Origin: Leptothrix cholodnii SP-6
GTDB taxonomy: Bacteria; Pseudomonadota; Gammaproteobacteria; Burkholderiales; Burkholderiaceae_C
Assembly (NCBI RefSeq): GCF_000019785.1
Contig: NC_010524.1
Location: 3,770,001 to 3,834,000 of the forward strand
DNA: 64,000 bases
Direction: 5' to 3'
Shown: positions 1 through 13,634 of the stretch, one piece after another
How positions within the stretch are numbered: position 1 is the stretch's first letter
How the letters are laid out: every line of letters starts with the position of its first letter
Notes under the pieces: model-generated
The model's input: only the letters and a program-made list of their open reading frames with translations
What the model was told of the DNA's origin: nothing
The model's database searches: none
Made by a program: the position numbers and the translations under genes

Positions 1-462
1 GCTTCCTGCGTCGGCCGCCTTGTTGTAGAGGAACTGGCTGAGCAGAGTCTCGAGCACCACGGCCGACTGGGTCTGGCTGATGACGTCGCCGGCGGCCAGG
101 TTGTTCTCGGCCGGGCCGGGCTCGAGGCCGATGTACTGCTCGCCCAGCAGGCCGGCGGTCAGGATCTTGGCCGAGCTGTCCTTCGGGAAGGCGAAGCGCC
201 GTTCGAGATCGAGGTGCACGCTGGCCTGGTAGCTCTTGTCGTCGAAGGTGATGCTGGCCACCCGCCCCACCACCACGCCGGCGCTCTTGACCGCCGCACG
301 CGGTTTCAGGCCGCCGATGTTGTCGAAGCGGGCGACGACCTGGTAGGTGGGCTCGAACGAGATCGCCAGCAGATTGCCGGCCTTCAGCGCGAGGAACAGC
401 AGGGCGGCCGCGCCGATGGCGACGAACAGGCCGACCCAGAGGTCATGACGGGATTTTTGCAA
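1..462 (-). CDS. mlaD: MlaD, periplasmic MCE-domain lipid-binding subunit (partial, C-terminus outside window)
   Basis: Substrate-binding subunit of the Mla retrograde phospholipid transporter, anchored in the inner membrane and forming a periplasmic MCE ring. Residues 1-154 are visible. A short basic start (MQKSRHDLWVG) leads into one membrane segment (about residues 9-24), then an MCE domain recognisable by ISFEPTYQVVARFDNIGGL and the LLGEQYIGLEPG motif. The start is TTG at 462, chosen because a GGAGGAACCC ribosome binding site sits just upstream and the frame has no ATG that keeps the membrane segment. It follows mlaE by 18 bases and belongs to the mlaFED operon. The gene runs off the left edge. 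Confidence 0.93.
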   Translation of the reverse strand, partial: MQKSRHDLWVGLFVAIGAAALLFLALKAGNLLAISFEPTYQVVARFDNIGGLKPRAAVKSAGVVVGRVASITFDDKSYQASVHLDLERRFAFPKDSSAKILTAGLLGEQYIGLEPGPAENNLAAGDVISQTQSAVVLETLLSQFLYNKAADAGS

Positions 463-480
463 GGGTTCCTCCGTGCATCT

Positions 481-1260
481 TCAAATCGAGAACATCAGCG
501 CGGTGAGCACGAAGTCGAACGCCAGCACCGCCAGCGACGACACCACCACGGTGCGGGTGGTCGCTCGCGCGACCCCTTCGGGCGTGGGCTGGCATTCGTA
601 GCCCTGCAACAGGGCGATGAACGTGACGATGAGCGCGAACACCACGCTCTTGATGACGCCGTTGCCGATGTCCTTGAAGACATCGACGCCGCCTTGCATC
701 TGCGACCAGAACGAGCCGGCGTCGACACCGATCATCACGACGCCGACCAGCCAGCCGCCGATGATGCCGACCGCGCTGAACACCGCGGCCAGCAAGGGCA
801 TCGCCACCATGCCGCCGATGAAACGCGGCGCCAGCACGCGCTGGATCGGGTCGACGGCCATCATCTCCATCGCGGCGAGCTGTTCGCCCGACTTCATCAG
901 GCCGATCTCGGCCGTCAACGCGGTGCCGGCCCGACCGGCAAACAGCAGCGCCGTCACCACCGGCCCGAGTTCACGCACCAGCGACAGCGCCACCAGCAGG
1001 CCGAGCGCCTCGGACGAGCCGTAGCGCTGCAGCGTGTAATACCCCTGCAGCCCGAGCACGAAACCGACGAACAGCCCCGACACGCCGATGATCGCCAGCG
1101 AATGGTTGCCGAGGAAATGGATCTGGTCGAACACCAGCCGCCAGCGCCGCAGGGCCACCGGCGTGAGCACCAGCAGGCGCAGCAGCAGGCGCGTCGCCAG
1201 GCCGATGTCGGCCAGCTTGCAGCGCACCGAATAACCCAGATCCGACAGTCCCCAGCTCAT
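481..1260 (-). CDS. mlaE: MlaE, ABC transporter permease for phospholipids
   Basis: Inner-membrane permease of the MlaFEDB complex, which moves phospholipids between the outer and inner membranes. The 259-residue length is the usual one. Family features seen are an N-terminal amphipathic stretch, the LVRELGPVVTALLFAGRAG segment, the TAEIGLMKSGEQLAAMEMM coupling-helix region typical of MlaE/TrmE-type permeases, and about five hydrophobic helices. The ATG at 1260 overlaps the last bases of mlaF by four bases (ATGA), indicating translational coupling. The downstream partner is mlaD. Confidence 0.96.
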   Translation of the reverse strand: MSWGLSDLGYSVRCKLADIGLATRLLLRLLVLTPVALRRWRLVFDQIHFLGNHSLAIIGVSGLFVGFVLGLQGYYTLQRYGSSEALGLLVALSLVRELGPVVTALLFAGRAGTALTAEIGLMKSGEQLAAMEMMAVDPIQRVLAPRFIGGMVAMPLLAAVFSAVGIIGGWLVGVVMIGVDAGSFWSQMQGGVDVFKDIGNGVIKSVVFALIVTFIALLQGYECQPTPEGVARATTRTVVVSSLAVLAFDFVLTALMFSI

Positions 1261-2132
1261 CGCGGCACCCCCAGTCGGTAATCGTCGAGTGCAGGCACCG
1301 CGGGGTAATGGAAGCGCACCGGGCCATCGGCCGCGGCGCTGACGAACTGCCGGACCAGCGGATCGTCGCTGGCGCGCATCTCGTCGGGCGTGCCCTGCGC
1401 GGCGATGCTGCCGTTGGCGATGAAGACGATGTGGTCGGCGATCAGGAAGGTCTCGTCGACATCGTGGGAGACGACGATGCTGGTCACACCCAGCGCATCG
1501 TTGAGCTCGCGGATCAGGCGCGCGGCCACGCCCATCGAGATCGGGTCGAGGCCGGCGAAAGGCTCGTCGTACATGATCAGTTCGGGGTCGAGCGCGATCG
1601 CGCGGGCCAGCGCCACGCGCCGGCTCATGCCGCCCGAGATCTGGCTGGGCATCAGGTCACGGGCGCCGCGCAGGCCGACCGCATCGAGCTTCATCAGCAC
1701 CAGGTCGCGGATCATTTCCTCGCCGAGCCGGGTGTGCTCGCGCAACGGAAAGGCGACGTTGTCGAACACCGACAGGTCGGTGAACAGCGCGCCGAACTGG
1801 AACAGCATGCCCATGCGCCGACGCGCCTCGTGCAGGCCCTGGCGATCGAGCCTGGCGATGTCCACGCCATCGAACAGCACCTGGCCCGACATCGCGCCGA
1901 GCTGTCGCCCGATCAGGCGCAGCACCGTCGTCTTGCCGCCACCCGAAGTGCCCATCAGGCCGACCACCGAACCGCGCGGCACCGTCAGGTTCACGTCGCG
2001 CAGGATGACCCGATCGCCGTATCCGCAAGTGACCGAACGCAGTTCGACCAGCGGGGCGACCGAAGGGGCATCGAGTGAAGCAGTGGCGTGCAATTCGGGT
2101 TCCGATCCGGGCCGGGACGGGGGATCCGTCAC
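1257..2132 (-). CDS. mlaF: MlaF, ABC transporter ATP-binding protein for phospholipids
   Basis: ATPase of the Mla phospholipid transporter. The Walker A is GTSGGGKTT (about residues 62-70), the signature motif is [14 protein letters not shown], Walker B plus D-loop is [13 protein letters not shown], and the switch histidine is in VVSHD. I start it at GTG 2132 (VTDPPSRPG, 291 residues). The frame stays open to a TTG at 2198, but that start would lie directly in the tail of the gltD terminator. A weak -10-like TATCAT at 2148-2153 has no clear -35 partner. It overlaps mlaE by four bases and heads the mlaFED operon. The start site is uncertain; the function is not. Confidence 0.93.
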   Translation of the reverse strand: MTDPPSRPGSEPELHATASLDAPSVAPLVELRSVTCGYGDRVILRDVNLTVPRGSVVGLMGTSGGGKTTVLRLIGRQLGAMSGQVLFDGVDIARLDRQGLHEARRRMGMLFQFGALFTDLSVFDNVAFPLREHTRLGEEMIRDLVLMKLDAVGLRGARDLMPSQISGGMSRRVALARAIALDPELIMYDEPFAGLDPISMGVAARLIRELNDALGVTSIVVSHDVDETFLIADHIVFIANGSIAAQGTPDEMRASDDPLVRQFVSAAADGPVRFHYPAVPALDDYRLGVPR

Positions 2133-2200
2133 GGCAAAAACGGGCAAATGATAGGGGAAAGCACCAGGGCGCGTTTTTCCGGGTTGCAAAGTCGGCAAGC

Positions 2201-2223
2201 AAAAAGCCGCCCGCAGGCGGCTT
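2201..2223 (-). terminator. Rho-independent terminator after gltD
   Basis: Read on the minus strand, an 8-bp perfect stem (AAGCCGCC / GGCGGCTT) with a TGCG loop is followed directly by a T-run (complement of 2201-2205). It lies 19 bases past the gltD stop and separates gltBD from mlaFED. Confidence 0.88.
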
Positions 2224-2241
2224 CGGACCGAGCGCAGGGGC

Positions 2242-3717
2242 TCAGCGCGGCAGCGTCGTCGCCCCCATCAGGAACTCGTCGACCGCGCGCGCGGCCTGGC
2301 GGCCTTCGCGGATCGCCCACACCACCAGCGACTGGCCGCGGCGCATGTCACCGGCGACGAACACCTTGGCGACATTGGTCTTGTAGCCGCCGACCTCGTC
2401 GACGCCGGCCTTGGCATTGCCGCGGCCATCCTTCTCGACGCCGAAGGCATCGAGCACGGTCGCCACCGGATTGACGAAGCCCATCGCCAGCAGCACCAGG
2501 TCGGCCTTGTATTCCTTCTCGGTGCCGGGGATGTCGACCAGCTTGCCGTCCTTGAACTCGACATGCACGGTCTTCAGGCCGGTGACGCGGCCCTTTTCGC
2601 CGATGAACTCCTTGGTGGAGATCGCGAACTCGCGGCTGCAGCCTTCTTCGTGGCTCGACGAGGTGCGCAGCTTGAGCGGCCAGTACGGCCAGGTCAGCGG
2701 GCGGTTCTCTTCGACCGGCGGCTGCGGCATGACCTCGAACTGCGTCACGCTGACCGCACCGTGGCGGTTGCTGGTGCCCACGCAATCGCTGCCGGTGTCG
2801 CCGCCACCGATCACGATCACGTTCTTGCCATCGGCACGCAGCTGGCCCTTGAGCTTGTCGCCCGCGTTGAGCTTGTTCTGCTGCGGCAGGAATTCCATCG
2901 CGAAATGGATGCCGTCCAGATCACGGCCCGGCACCGGCAGGTCGCGGCTCTGCTCGGAGCCACCGGTCAGCAGCACGGCATCGAACTCGGCCTTGAGCTG
3001 GTCGGCGCTGATGCTTTCCTTGGCCCAGTTGGTGACCTTGCTGGCGGGTCCGTCTTTCGGCCACTCGCCCACCAGCACGCCGGTGCGGAAGACCACACCC
3101 TCGGCCTCCATCTGCTTGACGCGGCGGTCGATGTGGGTCTTCTCCATCTTGAAGTCGGGGATGCCGTAACGCAGCAGGCCGCCGACGCGGTCGTTCTTCT
3201 CGAACAGCGTCACGGCATGACCGGCACGCGCGAGCTGCTGCGCCGCCGCCATGCCCGCGGGGCCGGAGCCGACCACGGCGATCTTCTTGCCGGTCTTGAC
3301 CTTGGGCGGCTGCGGCACGACCCAGCCCTCTTCCCAGGCGCGGTCGATGATCGCGTGCTCGATCGACTTGATGCCCACCGCGTCGTCGTTGACGTTGAGC
3401 GTGCAAGCCGCTTCGCAGGGTGCCGGGCAGATGCGGCCGGTGAACTCGGGGAAGTTGTTGGTGCTGTGCAGGATGGTGATGGCGTTTTGCCAGTCGCCGC
3501 GATACACCAGATCGTTGAAGTCCGGGATGATGTTGTTGACCGGGCAGCCGTTGTTGCAGAACGGCGTGCCGCAGTCCATGCAGCGCGCAGCCTGCACCTT
3601 GGAATCGTCAGCCTTCAGGCCGATGACGAATTCCTTGTAGTTCTTGACGCGTTTCTCGACCGGCTCGTAGCCCTCTTCGAGCCGCTCGTATTCGAGAAAA
3701 CCAGTGACCTTGCCCAT
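2242..3717 (-). CDS. gltD: Glutamate synthase small subunit (NADPH)
   Basis: Beta subunit of NADPH-dependent glutamate synthase; it takes electrons from NADPH through FAD and Fe-S clusters to the GltB subunit for glutamate formation from glutamine and 2-oxoglutarate. The 491-residue length is normal. The N-terminal Fe-S region has [14 protein letters not shown] and CPAPCEAAC; the FAD-binding motif is [19 protein letters not shown] (about residue 150); the NADPH-binding motif is [11 protein letters not shown] (about residue 300). The C-terminal [18 protein letters not shown] is typical. It lies 66 bases after gltB with a hairpin between them and ends at a strong terminator. Confidence 0.98.
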   Translation of the reverse strand: MGKVTGFLEYERLEEGYEPVEKRVKNYKEFVIGLKADDSKVQAARCMDCGTPFCNNGCPVNNIIPDFNDLVYRGDWQNAITILHSTNNFPEFTGRICPAPCEAACTLNVNDDAVGIKSIEHAIIDRAWEEGWVVPQPPKVKTGKKIAVVGSGPAGMAAAQQLARAGHAVTLFEKNDRVGGLLRYGIPDFKMEKTHIDRRVKQMEAEGVVFRTGVLVGEWPKDGPASKVTNWAKESISADQLKAEFDAVLLTGGSEQSRDLPVPGRDLDGIHFAMEFLPQQNKLNAGDKLKGQLRADGKNVIVIGGGDTGSDCVGTSNRHGAVSVTQFEVMPQPPVEENRPLTWPYWPLKLRTSSSHEEGCSREFAISTKEFIGEKGRVTGLKTVHVEFKDGKLVDIPGTEKEYKADLVLLAMGFVNPVATVLDAFGVEKDGRGNAKAGVDEVGGYKTNVAKVFVAGDMRRGQSLVVWAIREGRQAARAVDEFLMGATTLPR

Positions 3718-3750
3718 GGTGAATCTTCAATCTTTAGGTTGATCGGCGTT

Positions 3751-3773
3751 CGCCGCGCGCCCGGCGCGCGGCG
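3751..3773 (-). other. GC-only hairpin in the gltB-gltD gap
   Basis: A perfect 10-bp palindrome (CGCCGCGCGC / GCGCGCGGCG) with a 3-base loop sits in the 66-base gap between gltB and gltD. There is no T-run, so it is not a classical terminator. It could protect mRNA ends or adjust the ratio of the two subunits. Confidence 0.6.
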
Positions 3774-3783
3774 GGGGCTCGCT

Positions 3784-8550
<4,767 letters not shown>

Positions 8551-8584
8551 GGCGCACTCCTGGCAATTTCATGAAAACGCACGC

Positions 8585-8612
8585 AATTTACTGCAGTGCA
8601 GCGTGAAGTCAA
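8585..8612 (-). promoter_or_regulatory. Sigma-70 promoter for gltBD
   Basis: On the minus strand, TTGACT (complement of 8607-8612) and TAAATT (complement of 8585-8590) are separated by 16 bases, about 35 bases upstream of the gltB start codon. This is the best -35/-10 match seen in the window. The RAYT-type repeat begins four bases further upstream. Confidence 0.65.
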
Positions 8613-8615
8613 CCT

Positions 8616-8680
8616 CAATTAAATGGGGTCAGACTCCATTTAAAGATCCGAACTCAAATCAGCACAATTAAATAGGGACA
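8616..8680. repeat. Palindrome and direct repeat next to a Y1/RAYT-type gene
   Basis: An imperfect hairpin has 8-bp arms TTAAATGG (8619-8626) and CCATTTAA (8636-8643) around GGTCAGACT. Its left part, CAATTAAATGGGGTCA (8616-8631), recurs as CAATTAAATAGGGACA at 8665-8680 (14 of 16 identical). AT-rich GGGGTCAGA palindromes of this sort are commonly found beside Y1 (IS200-like) REP-associated transposases. It lies between the gltB promoter and the end of the transposase-like gene. Confidence 0.65.
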
Positions 8681-8712
8681 TATCAACAAGCCCTTCCACG
8701 CACCAACAGTGT

Positions 8713-9426
8713 TCACGCAGCCGGCAACTTGTCCCGCTTCGGTGCGCCGGGCGGGCGGCCCCGAGGCCTGGGGGCCAAGGGACGCGCGGTCGAATGGGCC
8801 ATCGAGGCAAGAAATGCACCCGATCCGATCGCCCAGCCCTGATTGACGGCGTGGACGATCTGTTGCCGCGATGCCGCGGGCAGCGGCTCGTCGAGCAGGC
8901 GCTGCCAGGCGAGTTCGCGCTCGAAAGGGGTATTGCCGAGCGCCCAGTAGCGCCGATGCACCGTCAGCAGCGGATCACGCCGGCTGCCGACATGGTGGGC
9001 GGCGCTCGACCACGGCCAGTCGATCGCCCGGCCCACCCGGCCGGCGACTTGCGGGCTCTGCTCGATCGCCCGCGCGCAAGCCAGCAGGTGACTCTGCTCG
9101 TCGAGCACCGCGGCCCGGAACCGGCCGTCCCACAAGGTGCCGGCGCGCTGGTGGCGGCGGTTGTAGGCACTCACGTAGCGCCGGCCGACCGCCTGCATCA
9201 GGCGGCTCAGCGCCTGCGCACTCGGCGGCGTCAGCAGCAGCTGCACCTGATCGTCGAGCAGCACGTAGGCGTGCACGGCCACGCGCAGGTTGGCAGCCGC
9301 CTCCTGCAAGGCCTGCAGATAGGCGCGGCGGTCGTCGTCGTCGACAAAGACCGGCTGGTGGTGATGGCCGCGCTGCAGCACGTGGTGCGGCATGCCGGCG
9401 AGAGCGAGGCGGGGCAGGCGAGCCAT
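8713..9426 (-). CDS. REP-associated (Y1/IS200-like) transposase homologue with altered HUH motif
   Basis: A 237-residue relative of the single-copy Y1 transposases that act on REP-like palindromes. Family signs are the start MARLPRLALAGMPHHVLQRG, the segment YNRRHQRAGTLWDGRFRA, and the WSSAAHH motif. The HUH metal-binding motif, usually HVH in this position, reads Q60-V61-Q62 (codons CAG GTG CAG, 9241-9249); each His-to-Gln change needs only one third-base change from CAC. The family Tyr region (RYVSAYNRR) is present. Loss of both metal-binding histidines suggests that strand cleavage is lost or altered, although the frame is intact. A Pro/Arg-rich tail follows. The gene stands alone between gltB and cysK. 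Confidence 0.85.
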   Translation of the reverse strand: MARLPRLALAGMPHHVLQRGHHHQPVFVDDDDRRAYLQALQEAAANLRVAVHAYVLLDDQVQLLLTPPSAQALSRLMQAVGRRYVSAYNRRHQRAGTLWDGRFRAAVLDEQSHLLACARAIEQSPQVAGRVGRAIDWPWSSAAHHVGSRRDPLLTVHRRYWALGNTPFERELAWQRLLDEPLPAASRQQIVHAVNQGWAIGSGAFLASMAHSTARPLAPRPRGRPPGAPKRDKLPAA

Positions 9427-9520
9427 GGCAAGGCGTCAGTGAAACGGCGATTGTCAGCCGCGGCGCATCCTGCGTCGATGCGACAGAATCTGCAACACCC
9501 CACAACGGAGACCCCCACCC

Positions 9521-10444
9521 ATGAGAGCCGCAGACGTCCTCGCCACCATCGGCAACACCCCGCACATCCGCGTCAATCGCCTGTACGGCGCGGCGGCGGA
9601 AGTCTGGATCAAGTCCGAGCGCAGCAACCCCGGCGGCTCGATCAAGGACCGCATCGCCCTGTCGATGATCGAAGCCGCCGAAGCCGGCGGCGCGCTCAAG
9701 CCGGGCAGCACGATCATCGAGCCGACCTCCGGCAACACCGGCGTCGGCCTGGCGATGGTGGCCGCGGTCAAGGGTTATCAGCTGGTGCTGGTGATGCCCG
9801 ACAGCATGAGCGTCGAGCGCCGCCGCCTGATGCTGGCCTACGGTGCGAAGTTCGTGCTGACACCGCGCGCCGAAGGCATGAAGGGCGCGATCGCCAAGGC
9901 GCAGGAGCTGGTCGAGACCACGCCCGGCGGCTGGATGCCGCAGCAGTTCGAGAACGAGGCCAACATCGCCGTGCACGTGCGCACCACGGCGCAGGAAATC
10001 CTGGCCGATTTTCCCGAAGGGCTCGACGCGCTGATCACCGGCGTGGGCACCGGCGGCCACATCACCGGCTGCGCGCAGGTGCTCAAGGCCGCCTGGCCGA
10101 ACCTGAAGGTCTACGCCGTCGAGCCCACCGCGTCGCCGGTGATCAGCGGCGGCAAGCCGGCGCCGCACCCGATCCAGGGCATCGGCGCGGGTTTCATCCC
10201 GAAGAACCTGCACACCGCGCTGCTCGACGGCGTGATCCAGGTCGAAGCCGAGGCGGCGCGCGAGATGGCACGCCGCTGCGCCCGCGAAGAAGGCCTGCTG
10301 GTGGGCATCTCCAGCGGCGCCACGCTGGCCGCCATCGCCCAGAAACTGCCCGAACTGCCGGCCGGCGCACGCGTGCTGGGCTTCAACTACGACACCGGTG
10401 AGCGTTACCTGTCGATCGAAGGTTTCCTGCCGACCGAAGCCTGA
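9521..10444 (+). CDS. cysK: Cysteine synthase A
   Basis: O-acetylserine sulfhydrylase, a PLP enzyme making L-cysteine from O-acetylserine and sulfide in the cytoplasm. It has 307 residues. The PLP lysine is in NPGGSIKDR (about residue 42), the substrate-loop motif is PTSGNTG (about 67-73), and the phosphate-binding glycine loop is [11 protein letters not shown] favour CysK over CysM because of the [18 protein letters not shown] segment. A GGAG site lies 10 bases upstream of the ATG. It is a single gene convergent with dgt. A CysM-type role cannot be excluded from sequence alone. Confidence 0.93.
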   Translation: MRAADVLATIGNTPHIRVNRLYGAAAEVWIKSERSNPGGSIKDRIALSMIEAAEAGGALKPGSTIIEPTSGNTGVGLAMVAAVKGYQLVLVMPDSMSVERRRLMLAYGAKFVLTPRAEGMKGAIAKAQELVETTPGGWMPQQFENEANIAVHVRTTAQEILADFPEGLDALITGVGTGGHITGCAQVLKAAWPNLKVYAVEPTASPVISGGKPAPHPIQGIGAGFIPKNLHTALLDGVIQVEAEAAREMARRCAREEGLLVGISSGATLAAIAQKLPELPAGARVLGFNYDTGERYLSIEGFLPTEA

Positions 10445-10454
10445 GCCACCGCGC

Positions 10455-11708
10455 TCAGCCCGGCACGCGCTCGAACAGGCGCGCGCCGGTCAGCCGCTCG
10501 TGTTCGCGGATCGCGAAACGGTCGGTCATGCCAGCGATGTAGTCAGACACCGAGCGGTGCAGCAGCGGGGCACCGGCGTAGTCGGCCGGCATTTCGCTCG
10601 GCCGGGCCACGTAGGCGTCGAACAGTTCCGCCACGATGCGCTTTGCCGGCTCGGTGCTGGCCATGACCTGCGGGTGGCGGTACAGCGAGCGGTACAGCCA
10701 GCGTTTCAGATCGGTGCTGGCCGCGCGCATGGCGGGGCTGAACTGCACCAGCGGCGGCAGCTGCCGAACCTCGTCGGCGCTGCGCGGGGCGTGACGGCGC
10801 AGCGCCGCGGCGGTGGCGTCGATGACGTCGTAGACCTGCGCCGACAGCATGCGCCGCAGCGTCTCGAACAGCAGCCGGCGCTGCTTGCCCTGCGCCAGCG
10901 ACGGGTGCTCGCGCAGTGCCGCGTCGCGATGACGGGCCAGCAGCGGCAGGCTGCAGGCCTGATCGAGCGTGATCAGGCCCGAGCGCACGCCGTCGTCGAC
11001 GTCGTGGGCGTTGTAGGCGATCTCGTCGGCCAGGTTGGCCAGTTGCGCCTCCAGGCTCGGCTGGCTGCGCTCGATGAAGCGCCGGCCGATGCCACCGGGT
11101 TCGTGCTGGTCGATCCAGCGCGCCACCCGCAGCGGGCAGTGCTTGAGGATGCCTTCGCGGGTCTCGAAGCTCAGGTTCAGGCCGTCGAAGGCGGGGTAAC
11201 GCTCCTCGAGCACGTCGACCACCCGCAGGCTCTGCAGGTTGTGCTCGAAGCCGCCGTGGCCGCGCATGCGCTCGTGCAAGGCATCCTGGCCGGCATGGCC
11301 GAAGGGCGTGTGGCCGAGATCGTGGGCGAGCGCGATCGCCTCGATCAGATCCTCGTGCAGACCGAGCGCGCGCCCGATCGAGCGGCCGAGTTGCGCCACC
11401 TCGAGCGTGTGCGTCAGGCGGGTGCGGAACAGGTCGCCCTCGTGGTTGAGGAACACCTGCGTCTTGTAGACCAGCCGCCGGAACGCCGTGCTGTGCACGA
11501 TGCGATCGCGGTCGCGCTGAAACGGGTTGCGTGTCGGCGCCGGCTCTTCGGCGTGACGCCGGCCGCGGCTGATGGCCGGATCGCTGGCGTAGACCGCCAT
11601 CGCCGTGGCCGGCCGCGTCAGCAGATGCGGGCCTGCCGCGCCTGCGGGCCGATCGTGCCCGATCGGGCGAGTGCGGTGCCTGGCGAGCGGCTTCGGATCG
11701 TTCGGCAC
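10455..11708 (-). CDS. dgt: dGTP triphosphohydrolase-like protein (HD superfamily)
   Basis: dNTP triphosphohydrolase of the Dgt family, which hydrolyses dNTPs to deoxynucleoside and triphosphate. Metal-binding HD-domain residues are visible in RTRLTHTLEVAQ, AIALAHDLGHTPFGHAG (the HD motif) and EIAYNAHDVDD. The N-terminal RDRDRIVHSTAFRRL segment is typical. The frame opens at GTG 11708, four bases after the aroB stop, which suggests coupling (417 residues). A start at ATG 11600 (MAVYASDPAIS, 381 residues) fits the usual family length better. It is the last gene of the pil-aro-dgt run. Confidence 0.93.
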   Translation of the reverse strand: MPNDPKPLARHRTRPIGHDRPAGAAGPHLLTRPATAMAVYASDPAISRGRRHAEEPAPTRNPFQRDRDRIVHSTAFRRLVYKTQVFLNHEGDLFRTRLTHTLEVAQLGRSIGRALGLHEDLIEAIALAHDLGHTPFGHAGQDALHERMRGHGGFEHNLQSLRVVDVLEERYPAFDGLNLSFETREGILKHCPLRVARWIDQHEPGGIGRRFIERSQPSLEAQLANLADEIAYNAHDVDDGVRSGLITLDQACSLPLLARHRDAALREHPSLAQGKQRRLLFETLRRMLSAQVYDVIDATAAALRRHAPRSADEVRQLPPLVQFSPAMRAASTDLKRWLYRSLYRHPQVMASTEPAKRIVAELFDAYVARPSEMPADYAGAPLLHRSVSDYIAGMTDRFAIREHERLTGARLFERVPG

Positions 11709-11712
11709 GGCC

Positions 11713-12834
11713 TCAGGCGCAAGCCGCCTCGATGACCTGGCGCACCAGTGCCTCGGGTGCCGCCTGCATGCGTGCGCTGCCCATGGCGTCGATCACGACG
11801 AAGCGGATCTGGCCGTCCTCGGCCTTCTTGTCGACCTGCATCAGCTCCAGGTAACGCTCGACGTTGTGCGTGGCATCGAGCCGCGGTGCCCGCACCGGCA
11901 GGCCGGCCCGCTCGCAGATGTGACGCAGGCGCGACACGAACGCCGCGGGCATCAGGCCCAGCCGCGCCGACAGATCGGCCGCCATCACCATGCCGCAACC
12001 GACCGCCTCGCCGTGCAGCCAGGCGCCATACCCCATGCCCGCCTCGATCGCGTGGCCGAAGGTGTGGCCGAAATTGAGGATGGCACGCCGGCCACTCTCG
12101 CGCTCGTCGCCACCCACCACCTCGGCCTTGATCTCGCAGGAGCGCCGCACGGCGTGTGCGAGCGCAGCCTTGTCACGGGCCAGCAGCGCATCGAGATTCA
12201 CCTCGATCCAGTCGAGAAAACCGCCGTCCGCAATCGGCCCGTACTTGATCACCTCGGCCAGTCCGGCAGCGAGTTCGCGCGGCGGCAGGGTGTCGAGCGT
12301 GTCGAGGTCGCAGATCACGCGCACCGGCTGGTAGAACGCGCCGATCATGTTCTTGCCCAGCGGATGGTTGACGGCGGTCTTGCCGCCCACCGACGAATCG
12401 ACCTGCGCCAGCAGCGTGGTCGGCACCTGCACGAAGGGCACGCCGCGCATGTAGCAGGCGGCGGCGAAGCCGGTCATGTCGCCGATCACACCGCCGCCCA
12501 GCGCCACCAGCACGGTCTTGCGGTCGCAGGCGTTGGCCAGCAGGTGATCGAAGATCAGGTTGAGCGTCTGCCAGTCCTTGTGGACCTCGCCGTCGGGCAA
12601 CTCGACGCACAGCACGCGCCGGTAATGCGACTGCAGCGCCTCGCGCACCCGCGCGGCATGGAGCGGCGCCACGGTGGTGTTGCTCACGATCACCGCCGTG
12701 CTCGCGGCCGGCAGGCCGGCCCAGCTGGCCTGCCAGGCGATCAGCCCGCTGCCGATCAGGATGTCGTAACTGCGGTCGGCCAGCGCGACCGGGACCAGGG
12801 CAAAGGGCAAGGAGGTTGGCGTTGCAGCATTCAT
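11713..12834 (-). CDS. aroB: 3-dehydroquinate synthase
   Basis: Second enzyme of the shikimate pathway: converts DAHP to 3-dehydroquinate using NAD and a divalent metal. It has 373 residues (family about 360). NAD-binding region: [14 protein letters not shown]. Also visible are [23 protein letters not shown], the metal-ligand histidines in [12 protein letters not shown], and the downstream WLHGEAV. It lies 51 bases after aroK and four bases before dgt on the same strand; aroK and aroB adjacent downstream of pilQ is the common arrangement. Confidence 0.98.
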   Translation of the reverse strand: MNAATPTSLPFALVPVALADRSYDILIGSGLIAWQASWAGLPAASTAVIVSNTTVAPLHAARVREALQSHYRRVLCVELPDGEVHKDWQTLNLIFDHLLANACDRKTVLVALGGGVIGDMTGFAAACYMRGVPFVQVPTTLLAQVDSSVGGKTAVNHPLGKNMIGAFYQPVRVICDLDTLDTLPPRELAAGLAEVIKYGPIADGGFLDWIEVNLDALLARDKAALAHAVRRSCEIKAEVVGGDERESGRRAILNFGHTFGHAIEAGMGYGAWLHGEAVGCGMVMAADLSARLGLMPAAFVSRLRHICERAGLPVRAPRLDATHNVERYLELMQVDKKAEDGQIRFVVIDAMGSARMQAAPEALVRQVIEAACA

Positions 12835-12885
12835 GCAGCCAGTGTACCGGCGGGGTCGGCCCGCACGACCCGCCGGCTGGCGCGC

Positions 12886-13512
12886 TCAGGTCGGCGTGCG
12901 CGGCTGGCGCGGCAGCACGCTCGACGGCACCTGGTTCGGATCGACCAGCCCGGCCAGTTCGAGCTGCATCAGCACCATGTTGACCAGCGAGGCCACCGAC
13001 GGACGACCGGTGTCGATGACGAACTGGGCGGTTTCGCGGTACAGCGGATCGCGGTCGCGGTAGAGGTCCCGCAGCTTGCGCAGCGGATCGGCCACCTGCA
13101 GCAGCGGCCGGTGGGTGTCGTGGCGCAGGCGGCGAAACAGTTCTTCGGGCGTGGCGCGCAGATAGAGCACCGTGCTGCCCTCGCGCAAGGCCCGGCGATT
13201 GGCTTCGCGCAGCACCGTGCCACCGCCGGTGGCGATGACATGGGGCTCGCGCTGCACGAGTTCGCACACCACTTCCTGCTCGAGATCGCGAAAGGCCGCT
13301 TCGCCCTCGCGCTCGAAGAAAGAGCGGATGGAACAGCCGATCCGACGCTCGATCTCGTGATCGGTGTCGATGAAGGGCACATCCAAGGCGTGTGCAAGAT
13401 GACGGCCGGCGGTGGATTTGCCGGCGCCTGGCATGGCGACCAGGCTGATCGAGCGTGTCAGCGCCTCTGCAGGCGCCTCTGCGGGTGATCGCCCACTAGT
13501 TGATGGTTCCAA
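12886..13512 (-). CDS. aroK: Shikimate kinase
   Basis: Phosphorylates shikimate at O3 with ATP. Walker A is MPGAGKST, followed by the shikimate-binding DTDHEIE and the FFEREGEAAFRDLE and ATGGGTVLRE motifs of the family, and the lid RDPLYRE. It has 208 residues (family about 175-190), with an N-terminal extension of about 19 residues. The only usable start codon is TTG 13512; no ATG or GTG occurs in frame before the P-loop. The start region overlaps a small upstream ORF. The A/T-richer lipoprotein gene lies upstream, so the start may have been reshaped when that gene was inserted. Confidence 0.93.
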   Translation of the reverse strand: MEPSTSGRSPAEAPAEALTRSISLVAMPGAGKSTAGRHLAHALDVPFIDTDHEIERRIGCSIRSFFEREGEAAFRDLEQEVVCELVQREPHVIATGGGTVLREANRRALREGSTVLYLRATPEELFRRLRHDTHRPLLQVADPLRKLRDLYRDRDPLYRETAQFVIDTGRPSVASLVNMVLMQLELAGLVDPNQVPSSVLPRQPRTPT

Positions 13513-13615
13513 TCTCGAACGTGTATTTCTGACCAGCCGGCATTGTGACCGTCAAATCGAGCAATCTGGCCACGTTCAGAAAAAGCGCCACCTTGCGCAC
13601 CAAGGGACTCCACAT
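13496..13615 (-). CDS. Small ORF between the Ig lipoprotein and aroK, uncertain
   Basis: A 39-codon frame on the minus strand (ATG at 13615, TAG at 13496-13498) reads MWSPLVRKVALFLNVARLL then DLTVTMPAGQKYTFEIGTIN. The end of this peptide looks like a protein C-terminus rather than noise, and it overlaps the aroK start. It may be a small protein, or a remnant of the 3' end of an older gene at this junction. There is no clear ribosome site. I do not recognise it. Confidence 0.22.
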   Translation of the reverse strand: MWSPLVRKVALFLNVARLLDLTVTMPAGQKYTFEIGTIN

Positions 13616-13634
13616 GAAGTGCCAGAACAGGGAC

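Noticed and set aside
2133..2198. Upstream extension of mlaF to TTG 2198
   Set aside because: The start would fall in the T-tract of the gltD terminator and the added residues have no family resemblance.
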